From the NCBI RefSeq assembly GCF_014212055.1, contig NZ_JACJVO010000001.1, forward strand, positions 204,553-268,552: a stretch of DNA of 64,000 bases. Direction: 5' to 3'. The position numbers were made by a program, and so were the translations under genes. Positions 25,288-34,007 of the stretch are shown piece by piece; within the stretch, counting starts at the first letter, position 1; each line of letters starts with the position of its first letter. The notes below the pieces were generated by a model that had not been told where the DNA came from, did no database searches, and saw only the letters and a list, made by a program, of their open reading frames with translations. This stretch comes from Cohnella zeiphila. Its GTDB lineage: Bacteria > Bacillota > Bacilli > Paenibacillales > Paenibacillaceae.

Positions 25288-26847
25288 ATGCAGCGCAAAT
25301 CCAAAATCTCGGCTACGCTTCTCTCCGTCACTTTCCTCTCGTCGATCGCGCTGGCGGGATGCGGAGACTCGAACAACAATGGGGCAAGCGGGTCGAATTC
25401 CCCGTCGGCGTCTCCGTCTTCATCGTCGTCGGCGTCGTCGTCACCGACGCAGTCGGCTAGCGCATCGGCATCGGAGCAGAAGCTGGATCCGGTCGAGCTG
25501 AGCATCTACTATCCCGGCACCGAACAGAAGGATGTGGCGGCGGTCGAGGAAGAGATGAACAAGGAACTGAAGGACAAGATCAACGCCACGGTCAAGATTA
25601 ACGCGGTCGATTGGGGCAACTGGAGCCAAAAGATCAACCTGATGGTCTCTTCCGGCGAGCCGTTCGATCTTCTCTTCACGGCCGGCTGGGACAACTTCAG
25701 CGGCAACGTGGCCAAGGGCGCGTTCCTCGACGTGACGTCCCTGATCGATCAATACGCTCCGGAGACCAAAGAGCAGATGAACCCGGAGCTGCTGACGGGA
25801 ACGGCGATCGACGGCAAGAACTACGCGGTTCCGGTCGAGAAAGAGATGGCCAGCGAATTCGGCATCGTGCTGAACAAGGACCTCGTCGATAAGTACAACT
25901 TCGATATCAGCACGATCAAGTCGTACGCGGATCTGGAGCCGATGCTGCAGACGATCAAAGAGAAAGAGCCGAACGTCGTTCCGTTCTGGGGCGGCAAGAA
26001 CAACATCTCGCTCATTCCGTTCGAACAGATCGGAGCGGTACCCGGCGCGATCAAGCAGGACGGCAGCACGACGGTCGTCGACCAGTGGGAAACGCCGGAA
26101 ATGCAGCAAATGCTGCAGCTGATGAAGAGCTGGAACGAGAAAGGATATTTCCAGAACGATCCCGCCACGCAAAAGGACGCGGGCCCGAACAACAAGGCCG
26201 GCACGATCTTCGCCCAATGGCAGCAGCTGACGCCGGGCAAAGACGCGGTGCTCAGCCAGCAGTGGGGACATCCGATGGTGCAGGTCGTGCTGACGCAGCC
26301 CTACACGACGAGCGGCGACCTCAACGGCGCGATGACGGCCATCTCCCGCACGTCCAAAAATCCGGAACGCGCCATGATGCTGATCAACCTGCTGCACACG
26401 GACGCCCAGCTGCTGAACACGCTCGTCTACGGCGTGGAAGGCAAGCATTACGTCAAGACAAGCGACAACGTGATCAAGCTGCCGGACGGCGTTCAAGCCG
26501 GCCAAAGCGGGTATGCGCCGGGCAACAACTACATGTTCGGCAATCAGTTCCTCGACTATCTGTGGGATAACGAGGATCCGAAGAAGTGGGACGAATACAA
26601 GGCGTTCAACGCTTCGGCGAAGCCGTCGCCGATCGTCGGCTTCAGCTATAACGCCGAACCGGTCAAGAACGAGGAGGCGGCGATTACCAACATCTACAAT
26701 TCGTACATCGACGGATTGAGCACCGGCGTCATGGATCCCGCCAAGGATTTGCCCGTCTTTATCGACAAGATGAAGAAAGCTGGCCTCGACAAGGTCATCG
26801 CCGAGAAGCAGAAGCAGATCGACGCTTTCCTGGCCGCCAAGAAATAA
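25288..26847 (+). CDS. Extracellular sugar-binding lipoprotein (importer 3, LipO/YtcQ-like)
   Basis: A 519-residue binding protein. Lipobox LAGC gives Cys25, followed by a long Ser/Pro-rich linker that spaces the domain from the membrane. The mature part resembles the binding subunits that accompany LplB/YtcP permeases (patterns YPGTEQKDVAAVEEEMNK, AVPVEKEMASEFGIVLNKDL). The ATG has an AAAGGAGGG seven bases upstream; in-frame sequence before it is not coding. It is the first gene of importer 3. Confidence 0.9.
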   Translation: MQRKSKISATLLSVTFLSSIALAGCGDSNNNGASGSNSPSASPSSSSSASSSPTQSASASASEQKLDPVELSIYYPGTEQKDVAAVEEEMNKELKDKINATVKINAVDWGNWSQKINLMVSSGEPFDLLFTAGWDNFSGNVAKGAFLDVTSLIDQYAPETKEQMNPELLTGTAIDGKNYAVPVEKEMASEFGIVLNKDLVDKYNFDISTIKSYADLEPMLQTIKEKEPNVVPFWGGKNNISLIPFEQIGAVPGAIKQDGSTTVVDQWETPEMQQMLQLMKSWNEKGYFQNDPATQKDAGPNNKAGTIFAQWQQLTPGKDAVLSQQWGHPMVQVVLTQPYTTSGDLNGAMTAISRTSKNPERAMMLINLLHTDAQLLNTLVYGVEGKHYVKTSDNVIKLPDGVQAGQSGYAPGNNYMFGNQFLDYLWDNEDPKKWDEYKAFNASAKPSPIVGFSYNAEPVKNEEAAITNIYNSYIDGLSTGVMDPAKDLPVFIDKMKKAGLDKVIAEKQKQIDAFLAAKK

Positions 26848-26856
26848 ACGAATCGA

Positions 26857-26891
26857 GAGAGGCCGGCCGTCCGGGTGACCGCCGGCCTCTC
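26857..26891 (+). promoter_or_regulatory. Intercistronic hairpin between binding protein and permease genes (importer 3)
   Basis: GAGAGGCCGGC (26857-26867) and GCCGGCCTCTC (26881-26891) pair perfectly over 11 bp, without a T-run. Third example of this arrangement in the window. Confidence 0.75.
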
Positions 26892-26917
26892 GACGGATGG
26901 TGAAAGGAGTGGGGAGC

Positions 26918-27841
26918 GTGAGCCGTCAAGCGGGTTTTCTCTTCAACATCGTAAAGTATCGCGCCCTGTTCCTGATGCTGGTCGTTCCGGCTGCGGTGCT
27001 GATCTTCAACAACTATATTCCGATGTTCGGCCTCGTCGTCGCCTTCAAAAATTACAATTACATCGGCGGCATTCTGGGAAGTCCCTGGGAAGGAATCGAC
27101 AATTTCAAATTTTTGTTCCAGACGGAAGACGCTTGGGTGGCCACCCGCAATACGGTGCTGTACAACCCGCTGTTTATCGTGCTTAACACGGTATGCGCCA
27201 TTCTTCTGGCCATCGCCTTGAACGAGCTGCGAAGCCGGAAGCTGGCGAAGGTTTTTCAGAGCAGCCTGCTGTTCCCTTACTTTCTGTCTTTCGTCGCCGT
27301 CAGCTATCTCGCTTACGCGTTTCTGGGCGGCTACGGCTTCATCAACAAGTCGATCCTGGAGCCTCTCGGCCTTCCGGCGGTCTCGTGGTACACCAAACCG
27401 GGCTACTGGACCGTCATTCTGCCGCTCGTCAACCTATGGAAGAACGTCGGCTACGGCATGGTCGTCTACTTGGCCGCCATCGTCGGAATCGATCAGGAAT
27501 ATTACGAAGCGGCCGTCATCGACGGAGCCTCCAAATGGAAGCAAATCTGGAAAATTACAATCCCGTTGATCGTACCGGTCATCATCGTGCTCGTCATCCT
27601 GCAGATCGGCCGCATCTTCAACGCGGATTTCGGCTTATTCTATCAGGTGCCGCTCAATACAGGCGTGCTGACCCCGACGACCAGCGTCATCGATACGTTC
27701 GTATACCGGTCGCTGCTGATCAGCGGCAACGTCGGCATGTCGGCCGCCGCTTCCTTCTATCAGTCGGTTGTCGGGTTCGTGCTGGTGCTGTTGACCAATT
27801 TCATCGTGCGCAGAACGAGCCCGGAAAACGCGCTGTTCTAA
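26918..27841 (+). CDS. ABC transporter permease, LplB type (importer 3)
   Basis: About 307 residues with six membrane segments. The N-terminal pattern NNYIPMFGLVVAFKNYN and the EAA loop EYYEAAVIDGASKWKQIW mark the LplB subgroup of CUT1 permeases, which often import complex glycans or uronides. The GTG at 26918, eight bases after AAAGGAG, is the likely start; an ATG 21 bases earlier overlaps that SD and lacks one of its own. Confidence 0.88.
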   Translation: MSRQAGFLFNIVKYRALFLMLVVPAAVLIFNNYIPMFGLVVAFKNYNYIGGILGSPWEGIDNFKFLFQTEDAWVATRNTVLYNPLFIVLNTVCAILLAIALNELRSRKLAKVFQSSLLFPYFLSFVAVSYLAYAFLGGYGFINKSILEPLGLPAVSWYTKPGYWTVILPLVNLWKNVGYGMVVYLAAIVGIDQEYYEAAVIDGASKWKQIWKITIPLIVPVIIVLVILQIGRIFNADFGLFYQVPLNTGVLTPTTSVIDTFVYRSLLISGNVGMSAAASFYQSVVGFVLVLLTNFIVRRTSPENALF

Positions 27842-27853
27842 GGGGGGACCGAT

Positions 27854-28813
27854 ATGAACGCACACATCGAATCACATACGTCGGCTGCCGGCAAGGCTCG
27901 CAAACGGAAGGCAAATCCTTCCGTGACGAGCAACGGCTTGTCCCGTACGGCGAATGCGCTGCTTGTCGCCTTGTTCGCCCTGCTTAGCTTGGCGTGCATT
28001 TATCCGGTGCTGCTGGTCATCGCGGTGTCGTTTACGGACGAACAGTCGATCGTGACCTACGGATACCAGATCATTCCGAAGCAATTCTCTCTGTTCGCTT
28101 ACCGGTATTTGTTCGAGGATGCGGCGCAAATTTACCGCAGCTACGGCGTTTCGATCGCCGTCACCCTGATCGGCACGGTCGGCAGCCTGCTGCTGACGTC
28201 GCTGCTCGCTTTTCCGTTGTCCCGCCGGGATATGCCTTACCGGAACGTGCTGGCGTTCGGGGTATTTTTCACGATGCTGTTCAGCGGGGGACTCGTGCCG
28301 TGGTATCTCATTTATAACGACGCGGGTCTCAACAATACGCTTTGGGCGCTCATCATTCCGCACCTGGTCGCGCCGTTCAACGTCATCATCATGCGCACGT
28401 TTTTCACCAACACGATCCCGGTGTCGCTGATCGAATCGGCGAAGATCGACGGCGCGGGCGAATTCAAGATTTTCGCGCGAATCGTCATGCCGCTGTCGCT
28501 GCCGGTCATGGCGACGATCGGCTTGTTTCAGACGTTGGCTTACTGGAACGATTGGTTTACCAGCTCGGTATTCATCAGCGACAACAAGCTGGTCAGCCTG
28601 CAGTACTTGATGTACAAGACGATCTACAACATTCAGTATTTGAATTCCGGCATGGTCGATGCGAACGTCGCGGGCAGCGCGTCGGCGGCGATTCCGGTAG
28701 AGACGGTGCGGATGGCGATGGCGATCGTCGGCATCGGACCGATCGTGTTCGTCTATCCGTTCTTGCAGAAATATTTCGTCAGAGGCCTGACCGTCGGCGC
28801 GGTCAAAGGCTAG
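27854..28813 (+). CDS. ABC transporter permease, YtcP/LplC type (importer 3)
   Basis: A 319-residue permease with an N-terminal basic tail, six membrane segments, the pattern SVSFTDEQSIVTYGYQIIPK after the first helix, the EAA-region SLIESAKIDGAGEFKIF and the C-terminal GLTVGAVKG. The SD AAGGGGGGA precedes the ATG, 12 bp after the LplB gene. With the LplB-type subunit it forms the membrane channel of importer 3. Confidence 0.9.
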   Translation: MNAHIESHTSAAGKARKRKANPSVTSNGLSRTANALLVALFALLSLACIYPVLLVIAVSFTDEQSIVTYGYQIIPKQFSLFAYRYLFEDAAQIYRSYGVSIAVTLIGTVGSLLLTSLLAFPLSRRDMPYRNVLAFGVFFTMLFSGGLVPWYLIYNDAGLNNTLWALIIPHLVAPFNVIIMRTFFTNTIPVSLIESAKIDGAGEFKIFARIVMPLSLPVMATIGLFQTLAYWNDWFTSSVFISDNKLVSLQYLMYKTIYNIQYLNSGMVDANVAGSASAAIPVETVRMAMAIVGIGPIVFVYPFLQKYFVRGLTVGAVKG

Positions 28814-28849
28814 GCCGTCCCGGCCGACAGAAGGAGGAACAATCGCAAC

Positions 28850-30874
28850 ATGAGCGACCCGTTGGATCTATATGCGCTCGATCTGCGCCGAAGCACGGCT
28901 CCGGCCAACCATATCGGGGTTACGAGCCTGTACAGCGTGACGGCGCCCCTGCACGGCACGGTTTCGGGGGTGAAGGGATGCTTCTCTCCTCCTTATGCCG
29001 CCGGCGAGCTGCAGCTTCGGTTGGATTTCGCCGCGGACGGCGTTCCGATCGAAGATACCGGCAATCTGGGCAAGCGGGACTGCGGTCTATTATTCGCAGG
29101 GGCCGTCTGGCGCCCGGACCGGATCGTTCGCCGCGGAACGTATCATTGGTTGAAGGAAGGCAAACTGTATTCCTTCCGGGTCGTCAGCGAGCTGGTGCCG
29201 CTGACGGGACGGGCGGGCTTCGCGCTCGCGGTGAAGGTAACGAACCGGAGCGGCCGGAACGTTACGTTGGAGATGTTCCCGAGCCTGGAACCGGGGCGCG
29301 TGCGCAAGGTGCCGCTCGGAGAATGGAAATTCAGTCCTCCTCAGGGAGGAACGGCGCTCGAACGGGTCGGAGTCGGTGCCGAAGCCGTTCGGGAAAACGA
29401 AGAAGTGCGGGTGACGCTGCATCACGAACGGCTGATTGCCGATATGGCGCCCGGAGAGGAGAGCGTCTTCCGCCTGGCCGTCACGCTGACCGACGCCGGC
29501 AGCGAATGCGCGTCGCCTGCGAGCCTGGCGAATTGGGCGGAGGAGACGGAGGAGCGCTGGCGGGACGTCCTGAACCGCGCCGAGGCCGCACTGCCGCAGC
29601 TTGAGAGCGACATTCCCGGCCTGGAGGCGTATTATCGCCGCTCGCTGATCAGCGGACTCGTCTGCCTATGGGACCATCCGGCGTTCAAAATTCGACCGTT
29701 CCCGGTCATATCCGGCATGGACGGCGGAGGCATCAACAATTATCCGTGGGACGCGGCGGGCTATGTCGGCCAGGCGCTGACGATGCTGCTGGGCGACGAG
29801 CGGTCGCGGAACTATTTGCGGTTCATGGAAGAGGGCGGGATCGATCGTCATATCAGCTTTGCTCCCGACGGCACGGGCGACGAGCCGTTCGCTTATTCTT
29901 ACAGCCTGTGGGCGTTCGTCCACTTCGCCTGGTCGCTCTTCTGCCAGCACGGCGTGGTCCCGGAGCTGTATCCGCATCTGAAGCGGGTGCTGGAGGTCGA
30001 CGAGAAGCGTCTGACCCACCGGGGCGAGCTGCTGGATTACGGCGAGCATCATCACTTGCTCGAGATGCGCGGCAGCGGCTACGAGCACGTCGTCGCCAGC
30101 CCGAACGCGGAGCGAGCCTGGTGCTACGATCGGCTGGCGGAGCTGGCGGATCATCTGGACCTGGCCGAAGCTTCGGAACTGCGGGACAAGGCGGCCCGCA
30201 TTCGCCGGGCGATCCGGGAGGAGCTGTGGGATCCGGAAGCGGGATGGTTCCGCAGCCTGTATCCGGACGGCCACCGGGAACTCATCTATTCGATCCAAGC
30301 GTACGATGCGCTGCGGATGGGAGCCTGCACGCAGGAGATGGAGAATGCGCTGCTGTCTCATCTGCGGGACGGGGCGTTCCTCGGAGATTGCGGCGTATCG
30401 AGCATCTCCGCGGAGGACGAGCTTCATTACGAGGTGAACGATCCCGACTGGTCGGGCGGCGGCAGCTTCGGCGGCGAAGGGCCGATTCTGGCGCAGACGC
30501 TGTGGGAGATCGGCCGGCCGGAGCTGGCTTGGGATGTGCTGAAGCGCCATCTCTGGATCGGCGAGCGCCTGCCCTATGTGCCGCAGGAGCACTACAGCGA
30601 TCGTCCGATGGCGCCGGCTCACAAGCGCGCCAACAACATTTCCGGCCTGGCCGGAGCCCAGGCGGTCGTCTTCGGCATGGCCGGCATTCGGCCGCAGCTG
30701 GACGGAAGGCTGCTGATCCATCCGCAGCCTCCGGAGGAAGGGAACGTCTCGGTGATCGGGTACGCCTACCGCGGCCATCGCTACGATGTGCACATGGAGC
30801 CCGGCTTCTGCCGGATCGTCCGCGACGGAAGCGAGACGTACCGCGGCGTTCCGTCCTCTCAAACGTACGATTAG
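28850..30874 (+). CDS. Putative six-hairpin glycoside hydrolase (clan GH-G-like)
   Basis: A 674-residue protein with no signal peptide. The first 230 residues look beta-rich, the rest helical and barrel-like. Barrel landmarks are VISGMDGGGINNYPWDAAG, SYSLWAFVHFAWSL and GGGSFGGEGPILAQTLWEIG, a layout like GH63/GH37-type (alpha/alpha)6 enzymes. This suggests hydrolysis of an imported oligosaccharide in the cytoplasm. The exact family and catalytic acids are not certain. It follows importer 3 by 36 bp and is probably cotranscribed; its stop overlaps that of the convergent AraC gene by four bases. Confidence 0.7.
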   Translation: MSDPLDLYALDLRRSTAPANHIGVTSLYSVTAPLHGTVSGVKGCFSPPYAAGELQLRLDFAADGVPIEDTGNLGKRDCGLLFAGAVWRPDRIVRRGTYHWLKEGKLYSFRVVSELVPLTGRAGFALAVKVTNRSGRNVTLEMFPSLEPGRVRKVPLGEWKFSPPQGGTALERVGVGAEAVRENEEVRVTLHHERLIADMAPGEESVFRLAVTLTDAGSECASPASLANWAEETEERWRDVLNRAEAALPQLESDIPGLEAYYRRSLISGLVCLWDHPAFKIRPFPVISGMDGGGINNYPWDAAGYVGQALTMLLGDERSRNYLRFMEEGGIDRHISFAPDGTGDEPFAYSYSLWAFVHFAWSLFCQHGVVPELYPHLKRVLEVDEKRLTHRGELLDYGEHHHLLEMRGSGYEHVVASPNAERAWCYDRLAELADHLDLAEASELRDKAARIRRAIREELWDPEAGWFRSLYPDGHRELIYSIQAYDALRMGACTQEMENALLSHLRDGAFLGDCGVSSISAEDELHYEVNDPDWSGGGSFGGEGPILAQTLWEIGRPELAWDVLKRHLWIGERLPYVPQEHYSDRPMAPAHKRANNISGLAGAQAVVFGMAGIRPQLDGRLLIHPQPPEEGNVSVIGYAYRGHRYDVHMEPGFCRIVRDGSETYRGVPSSQTYD

Positions 30875-31743
30875 ATCCGGCCGCGCCGGTGCTTGCGGAA
30901 TTCCCCCGGCGTCAGGCCGGTCTTCTCCCGGAACAGCCGGATGAAGTAGTTGTCGTCCGGAATGCCGACCGTCTCGCCGACGCGCGGAATGGAAAGATCG
31001 GTCGACGCCAGCAGCCGTTTGGCCTCCTCCATTTTCAGATAGTGGATGTACTGCGTCGTCGTCATGCCCGTGTGCTTCTTCAGGCAGCGGGACAAATATT
31101 CCGGATTGAAATGGAAGTCTTCTTCCAATCGAAGGGTCTTCAACGGAGCATGGGCGCGCTCGCGCAAGTACGCTTCGATCTTCCGGCTCAGCGCCAGCGA
31201 CGGCGACGCGTCGGAGCTCAGCTGCAGCCCTTCCTGCATCGCGGCGAACAGATCGGTCATCCGGGCGTGCAGGGCCAGCGCGTTCCCCAGAACGAGCGAG
31301 TTCTGGATGCGCAGCATGTCGTCCATCAAGGGAAGCAGCCGCTTGCCGTCGTATGACGAGAACTTGGGAAGGTAAAGACCATGCTCCAGCGGGGCATGGT
31401 CTTTGTCCGTTCCGATCTGGACGACCTGGTCCCACGCGATCTGGCGAAGGGGGAGACGGGACGTCTCGCGGGGATGGTAGAAGTGCATCCAGTAGATGCC
31501 GGTATCTTCCTCGCACGGGCGATGGCCGACGTGCGTCTTGCCGGGCTCGAGCAAGAGCATCTCGCCCGGACCGATGGCGTAATCCGTCCGTTCCTCGCGC
31601 ATGTAAAGGGTGCCCTTGGTCACGAACAGCAGGTCGTAGACGTCGAAGACGCGCTTGAAATGGCGCATGCCGGGCTCCCAGACGCCGTAACCGATGGTGA
31701 TGAATTGAGGCAAGGGCGGAAAAGGCAGTCGGATGCAATCCAT
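30871..31743 (-). CDS. AraC-family regulator, divergent from the GHL6-type glycosidase
   Basis: A 290-residue regulator with an N-terminal cupin (AIGPGEMLLLEPGKTHVGH) and a C-terminal AraC double helix-turn-helix (FNPEYLSRCLKKHTGMTTT and DDNYFIRLFREKTGLTPGEFR). It lies between two glycosidase genes, convergent with one and divergent from the other. A pair of direct repeats at 31804-31835, 21 bp apart, in the divergent gap is a good candidate for its binding site. It probably activates the gene at 31905. Confidence 0.88.
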   Translation of the reverse strand: MDCIRLPFPPLPQFITIGYGVWEPGMRHFKRVFDVYDLLFVTKGTLYMREERTDYAIGPGEMLLLEPGKTHVGHRPCEEDTGIYWMHFYHPRETSRLPLRQIAWDQVVQIGTDKDHAPLEHGLYLPKFSSYDGKRLLPLMDDMLRIQNSLVLGNALALHARMTDLFAAMQEGLQLSSDASPSLALSRKIEAYLRERAHAPLKTLRLEEDFHFNPEYLSRCLKKHTGMTTTQYIHYLKMEEAKRLLASTDLSIPRVGETVGIPDDNYFIRLFREKTGLTPGEFRKHRRGRI

Positions 31744-31803
31744 GGAAGCGCTCCCTCCCAGGGCAGGTCGGGCCCGTCCGTCGTGAGAATCACCCCCATT
31801 ATA

Positions 31804-31835
31804 AAGTCGATTTTGTGCGATCGCAAGTCGTTTTT
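31804..31835. promoter_or_regulatory. Direct-repeat operator with 21-bp period (AraC-type)
   Basis: AAGTCGATTTT (31804-31814) and AAGTCGTTTTT (31825-31835) repeat in the same orientation exactly 21 bp apart, two helical turns, as in classical AraC half-sites. The palindrome TGCGATCGCA (31816-31825) lies between them. Confidence 0.6.
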
Positions 31836-31904
31836 CTCACTATCCGCCATGCCGTTCAGAGGACTATTGTTAAGAGGAGAACAAGCGCGAAAGGGCGGAT
31901 TCCA

Positions 31905-33893
31905 TTGCGGTTTAGACAAGTTCATCTCGATTTTCACACGTCGGAAGCGATCGATGCGATCGGCAGCCGCTTCTCCAAGGAGCAGTTCCAATCCATGCTG
32001 CAAAAGGGGCGCGTGGACTCGATCACGATCTTCTCCAAATGCCACCATGGCTGGGCCTATCATCCGTCGGAGGCGAACGAGATCCACCCGGGACTCGGCT
32101 TCGATCTGCTGGGCCGGATGATCGAAGCGGCGCACGAGATCGGCGTCAAAACGCCCGTCTACCTGTCGGCGGGCCTGGACGAGAAGCTGGCGCGGCAGCA
32201 TCCGGATTGGCTCGTCCGGGACAAGGAGGACCGGACGGGGTGGGCGAGAGGCTTCCTGGAGCCGGGCTATCACGAGTTCTGCTTCAACACGCCGTACCTG
32301 GACCTTCTGCTCGACCAGATCGAAGAGGTCGTTCGCCGGTACGACGCGGACGGCATCTTCCTGGACATCGTCGGCGTCCGGAAATGCTACTGTCAATACT
32401 GCGTTCGCGATTTGCGGGCGGCGGGACAAGACCCCCGGGACGAGAAAGCCGTCCTGGCGCTGGGGGAGCGAACGTTCGCGAGATACACGGAGAAGGTGCG
32501 CGAGCGGATTCACGGAATCAAGCCGGGCCTCGGCATTTTCCACAACAGCGGGCATATCCGCAGGGGAAGAAGAGACCTCGCCCGCATGAACACCCATCTG
32601 GAGCTGGAATCGCTGCCGACGGGGGGCTGGGGCTACGATCACTTCCCGCTGTCGGCGCGGTACGCGCAGACGCTGGGCATGAACTTCCTGGGCATGACGG
32701 GCAAGTTCCATACGACCTGGGGCGAATTCGGCGGCTACAAGCATCCGAACGCGCTGCGGTACGAGGCGGCGCTCAGCCTGGCGAACGGCGCCCGCATCTC
32801 GGTCGGCGACCAGCTGCACCCGGACGGCCTGATGGACGAGGCGACGTACGAGCTGATCGGAGCGGCCTATCGGGAGGTCGAGACGAAGGAAGCTTGGTGC
32901 GCCGATACGGAAAATGTGGCGGACGTCGCCCTGCTGACGCTGGAAGCGCTTGAGCCGCTGCTGCCGGAAGCGCTGCCTGCCGGGGCCGGGGGACGGATCG
33001 ACGCCGGCGCGGCGCGCATGCTGCTGGAGGGGAAAATCCTGTTCGACGTAATCGATCTGGAGGCCGACTTCGAACGGTACAAAGTCGTCGTGCTGCCAGA
33101 TCAGGCGTTGCTCGTTCCCGAGCTGGAAGCGAAGCTGCGGCCTTATCTGGAGCAAGGCGGCAAAGTGCTCGCGACCGGCCGCTCCGGCCTGGACGTCTCC
33201 GGCGAACGCTTCGGCATCGACCTCGGCGTCAAGCGGATCGGGGACAATCCGTACCGGCCCGACTATTTTCGGCCCGGGTTCGAGCTGCCGAGCCTGAAGA
33301 ACGCAGCCTTCGTCTTCTACGGCCAAGGCCAGCGGATCGAGCTGGACGGCGGCACGGAGCTCGGCCTGAGGGAAGATCCCTACTTCAACCGCGACGTCTT
33401 CACGTTCTGTTCCCATCAGCATACGCCAAGCTCGCGCCAAACCGGCGGGCCGGGTATGGTCGAGAGCGCGAGCGGAATCTACATCGCCTGGAACGTATTC
33501 GAGGACTATGCGACGAAGGGCAGCCTGCCGCTCAAAGAGACCGTGCTGTACGCATTGGACCGGCTGCTCGGCGCTTCCCGCACGCTCCGGACGAACTTGC
33601 CGGCGCAAGGCGTCGCGACGGTTCAGCGGCAGGCCGGTCGGAACCGGTACGTCGCTCACCTGCTGTACGCTTCGCCGGTCAAGCGCGGAGACGGGGTGGA
33701 AGTGATCGAGGATCTGGTGCCGCTGCGCAATGTCGAAGTGACGCTGCGCCTGCCGGGATCGGCAAGCGACGTGTATTTGGCGCCGCAGGGGACGAAGCTG
33801 CAGTTCACACAGGTTGGAGAAGACGGCGTGCGCTTCGTCGTGCCGGAGTTCGAGTGCCATCAGATGGTCGTCGTTCAGATGGAAAAGCCGTAA
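31905..33893 (+). CDS. GHL6/alpha-L-fucosidase-like glycoside hydrolase with C-terminal trimerisation-like domain
   Basis: About 662 residues. The N-terminal TIM barrel begins RQVHLDFHTSEAIDAIG and has SITIFSKCHHGWAYHPS, GVKTPVYLSAGLD and DADGIFLDIVGVRKCYCQYC, as in 'hypothetical glycosyl hydrolase 6' proteins; a central region resembles the beta-galactosidase trimerisation domain (KVVVLPDQALLVPELEAKL) and a beta domain ends the chain. No signal peptide, so it should act in the cytoplasm. TTG 31905, seven bases after AAGGGCGG, is the likely start. The sugar specificity is unknown. Divergent from an AraC regulator. Confidence 0.75.
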   Translation: MRFRQVHLDFHTSEAIDAIGSRFSKEQFQSMLQKGRVDSITIFSKCHHGWAYHPSEANEIHPGLGFDLLGRMIEAAHEIGVKTPVYLSAGLDEKLARQHPDWLVRDKEDRTGWARGFLEPGYHEFCFNTPYLDLLLDQIEEVVRRYDADGIFLDIVGVRKCYCQYCVRDLRAAGQDPRDEKAVLALGERTFARYTEKVRERIHGIKPGLGIFHNSGHIRRGRRDLARMNTHLELESLPTGGWGYDHFPLSARYAQTLGMNFLGMTGKFHTTWGEFGGYKHPNALRYEAALSLANGARISVGDQLHPDGLMDEATYELIGAAYREVETKEAWCADTENVADVALLTLEALEPLLPEALPAGAGGRIDAGAARMLLEGKILFDVIDLEADFERYKVVVLPDQALLVPELEAKLRPYLEQGGKVLATGRSGLDVSGERFGIDLGVKRIGDNPYRPDYFRPGFELPSLKNAAFVFYGQGQRIELDGGTELGLREDPYFNRDVFTFCSHQHTPSSRQTGGPGMVESASGIYIAWNVFEDYATKGSLPLKETVLYALDRLLGASRTLRTNLPAQGVATVQRQAGRNRYVAHLLYASPVKRGDGVEVIEDLVPLRNVEVTLRLPGSASDVYLAPQGTKLQFTQVGEDGVRFVVPEFECHQMVVVQMEKP

Positions 33894-34007
33894 GAGGGGC
33901 GGCCCTCCGCTTGTGCAGGTTCCCGTTAGGCTGGCGAGGACGAAGGCAGCGCTTCGGCTGACTCCCTGCCGAGTGGCGGGGGCGGCGAGAGGCAGGCAAC
34001 GTCGAAG

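Noticed and set aside
31620..33860. 746-codon minus-strand open frame
   Set aside because: Antisense to the GHL6-type glycosidase and overlapping the AraC gene in another frame; composition is that of a shadow.
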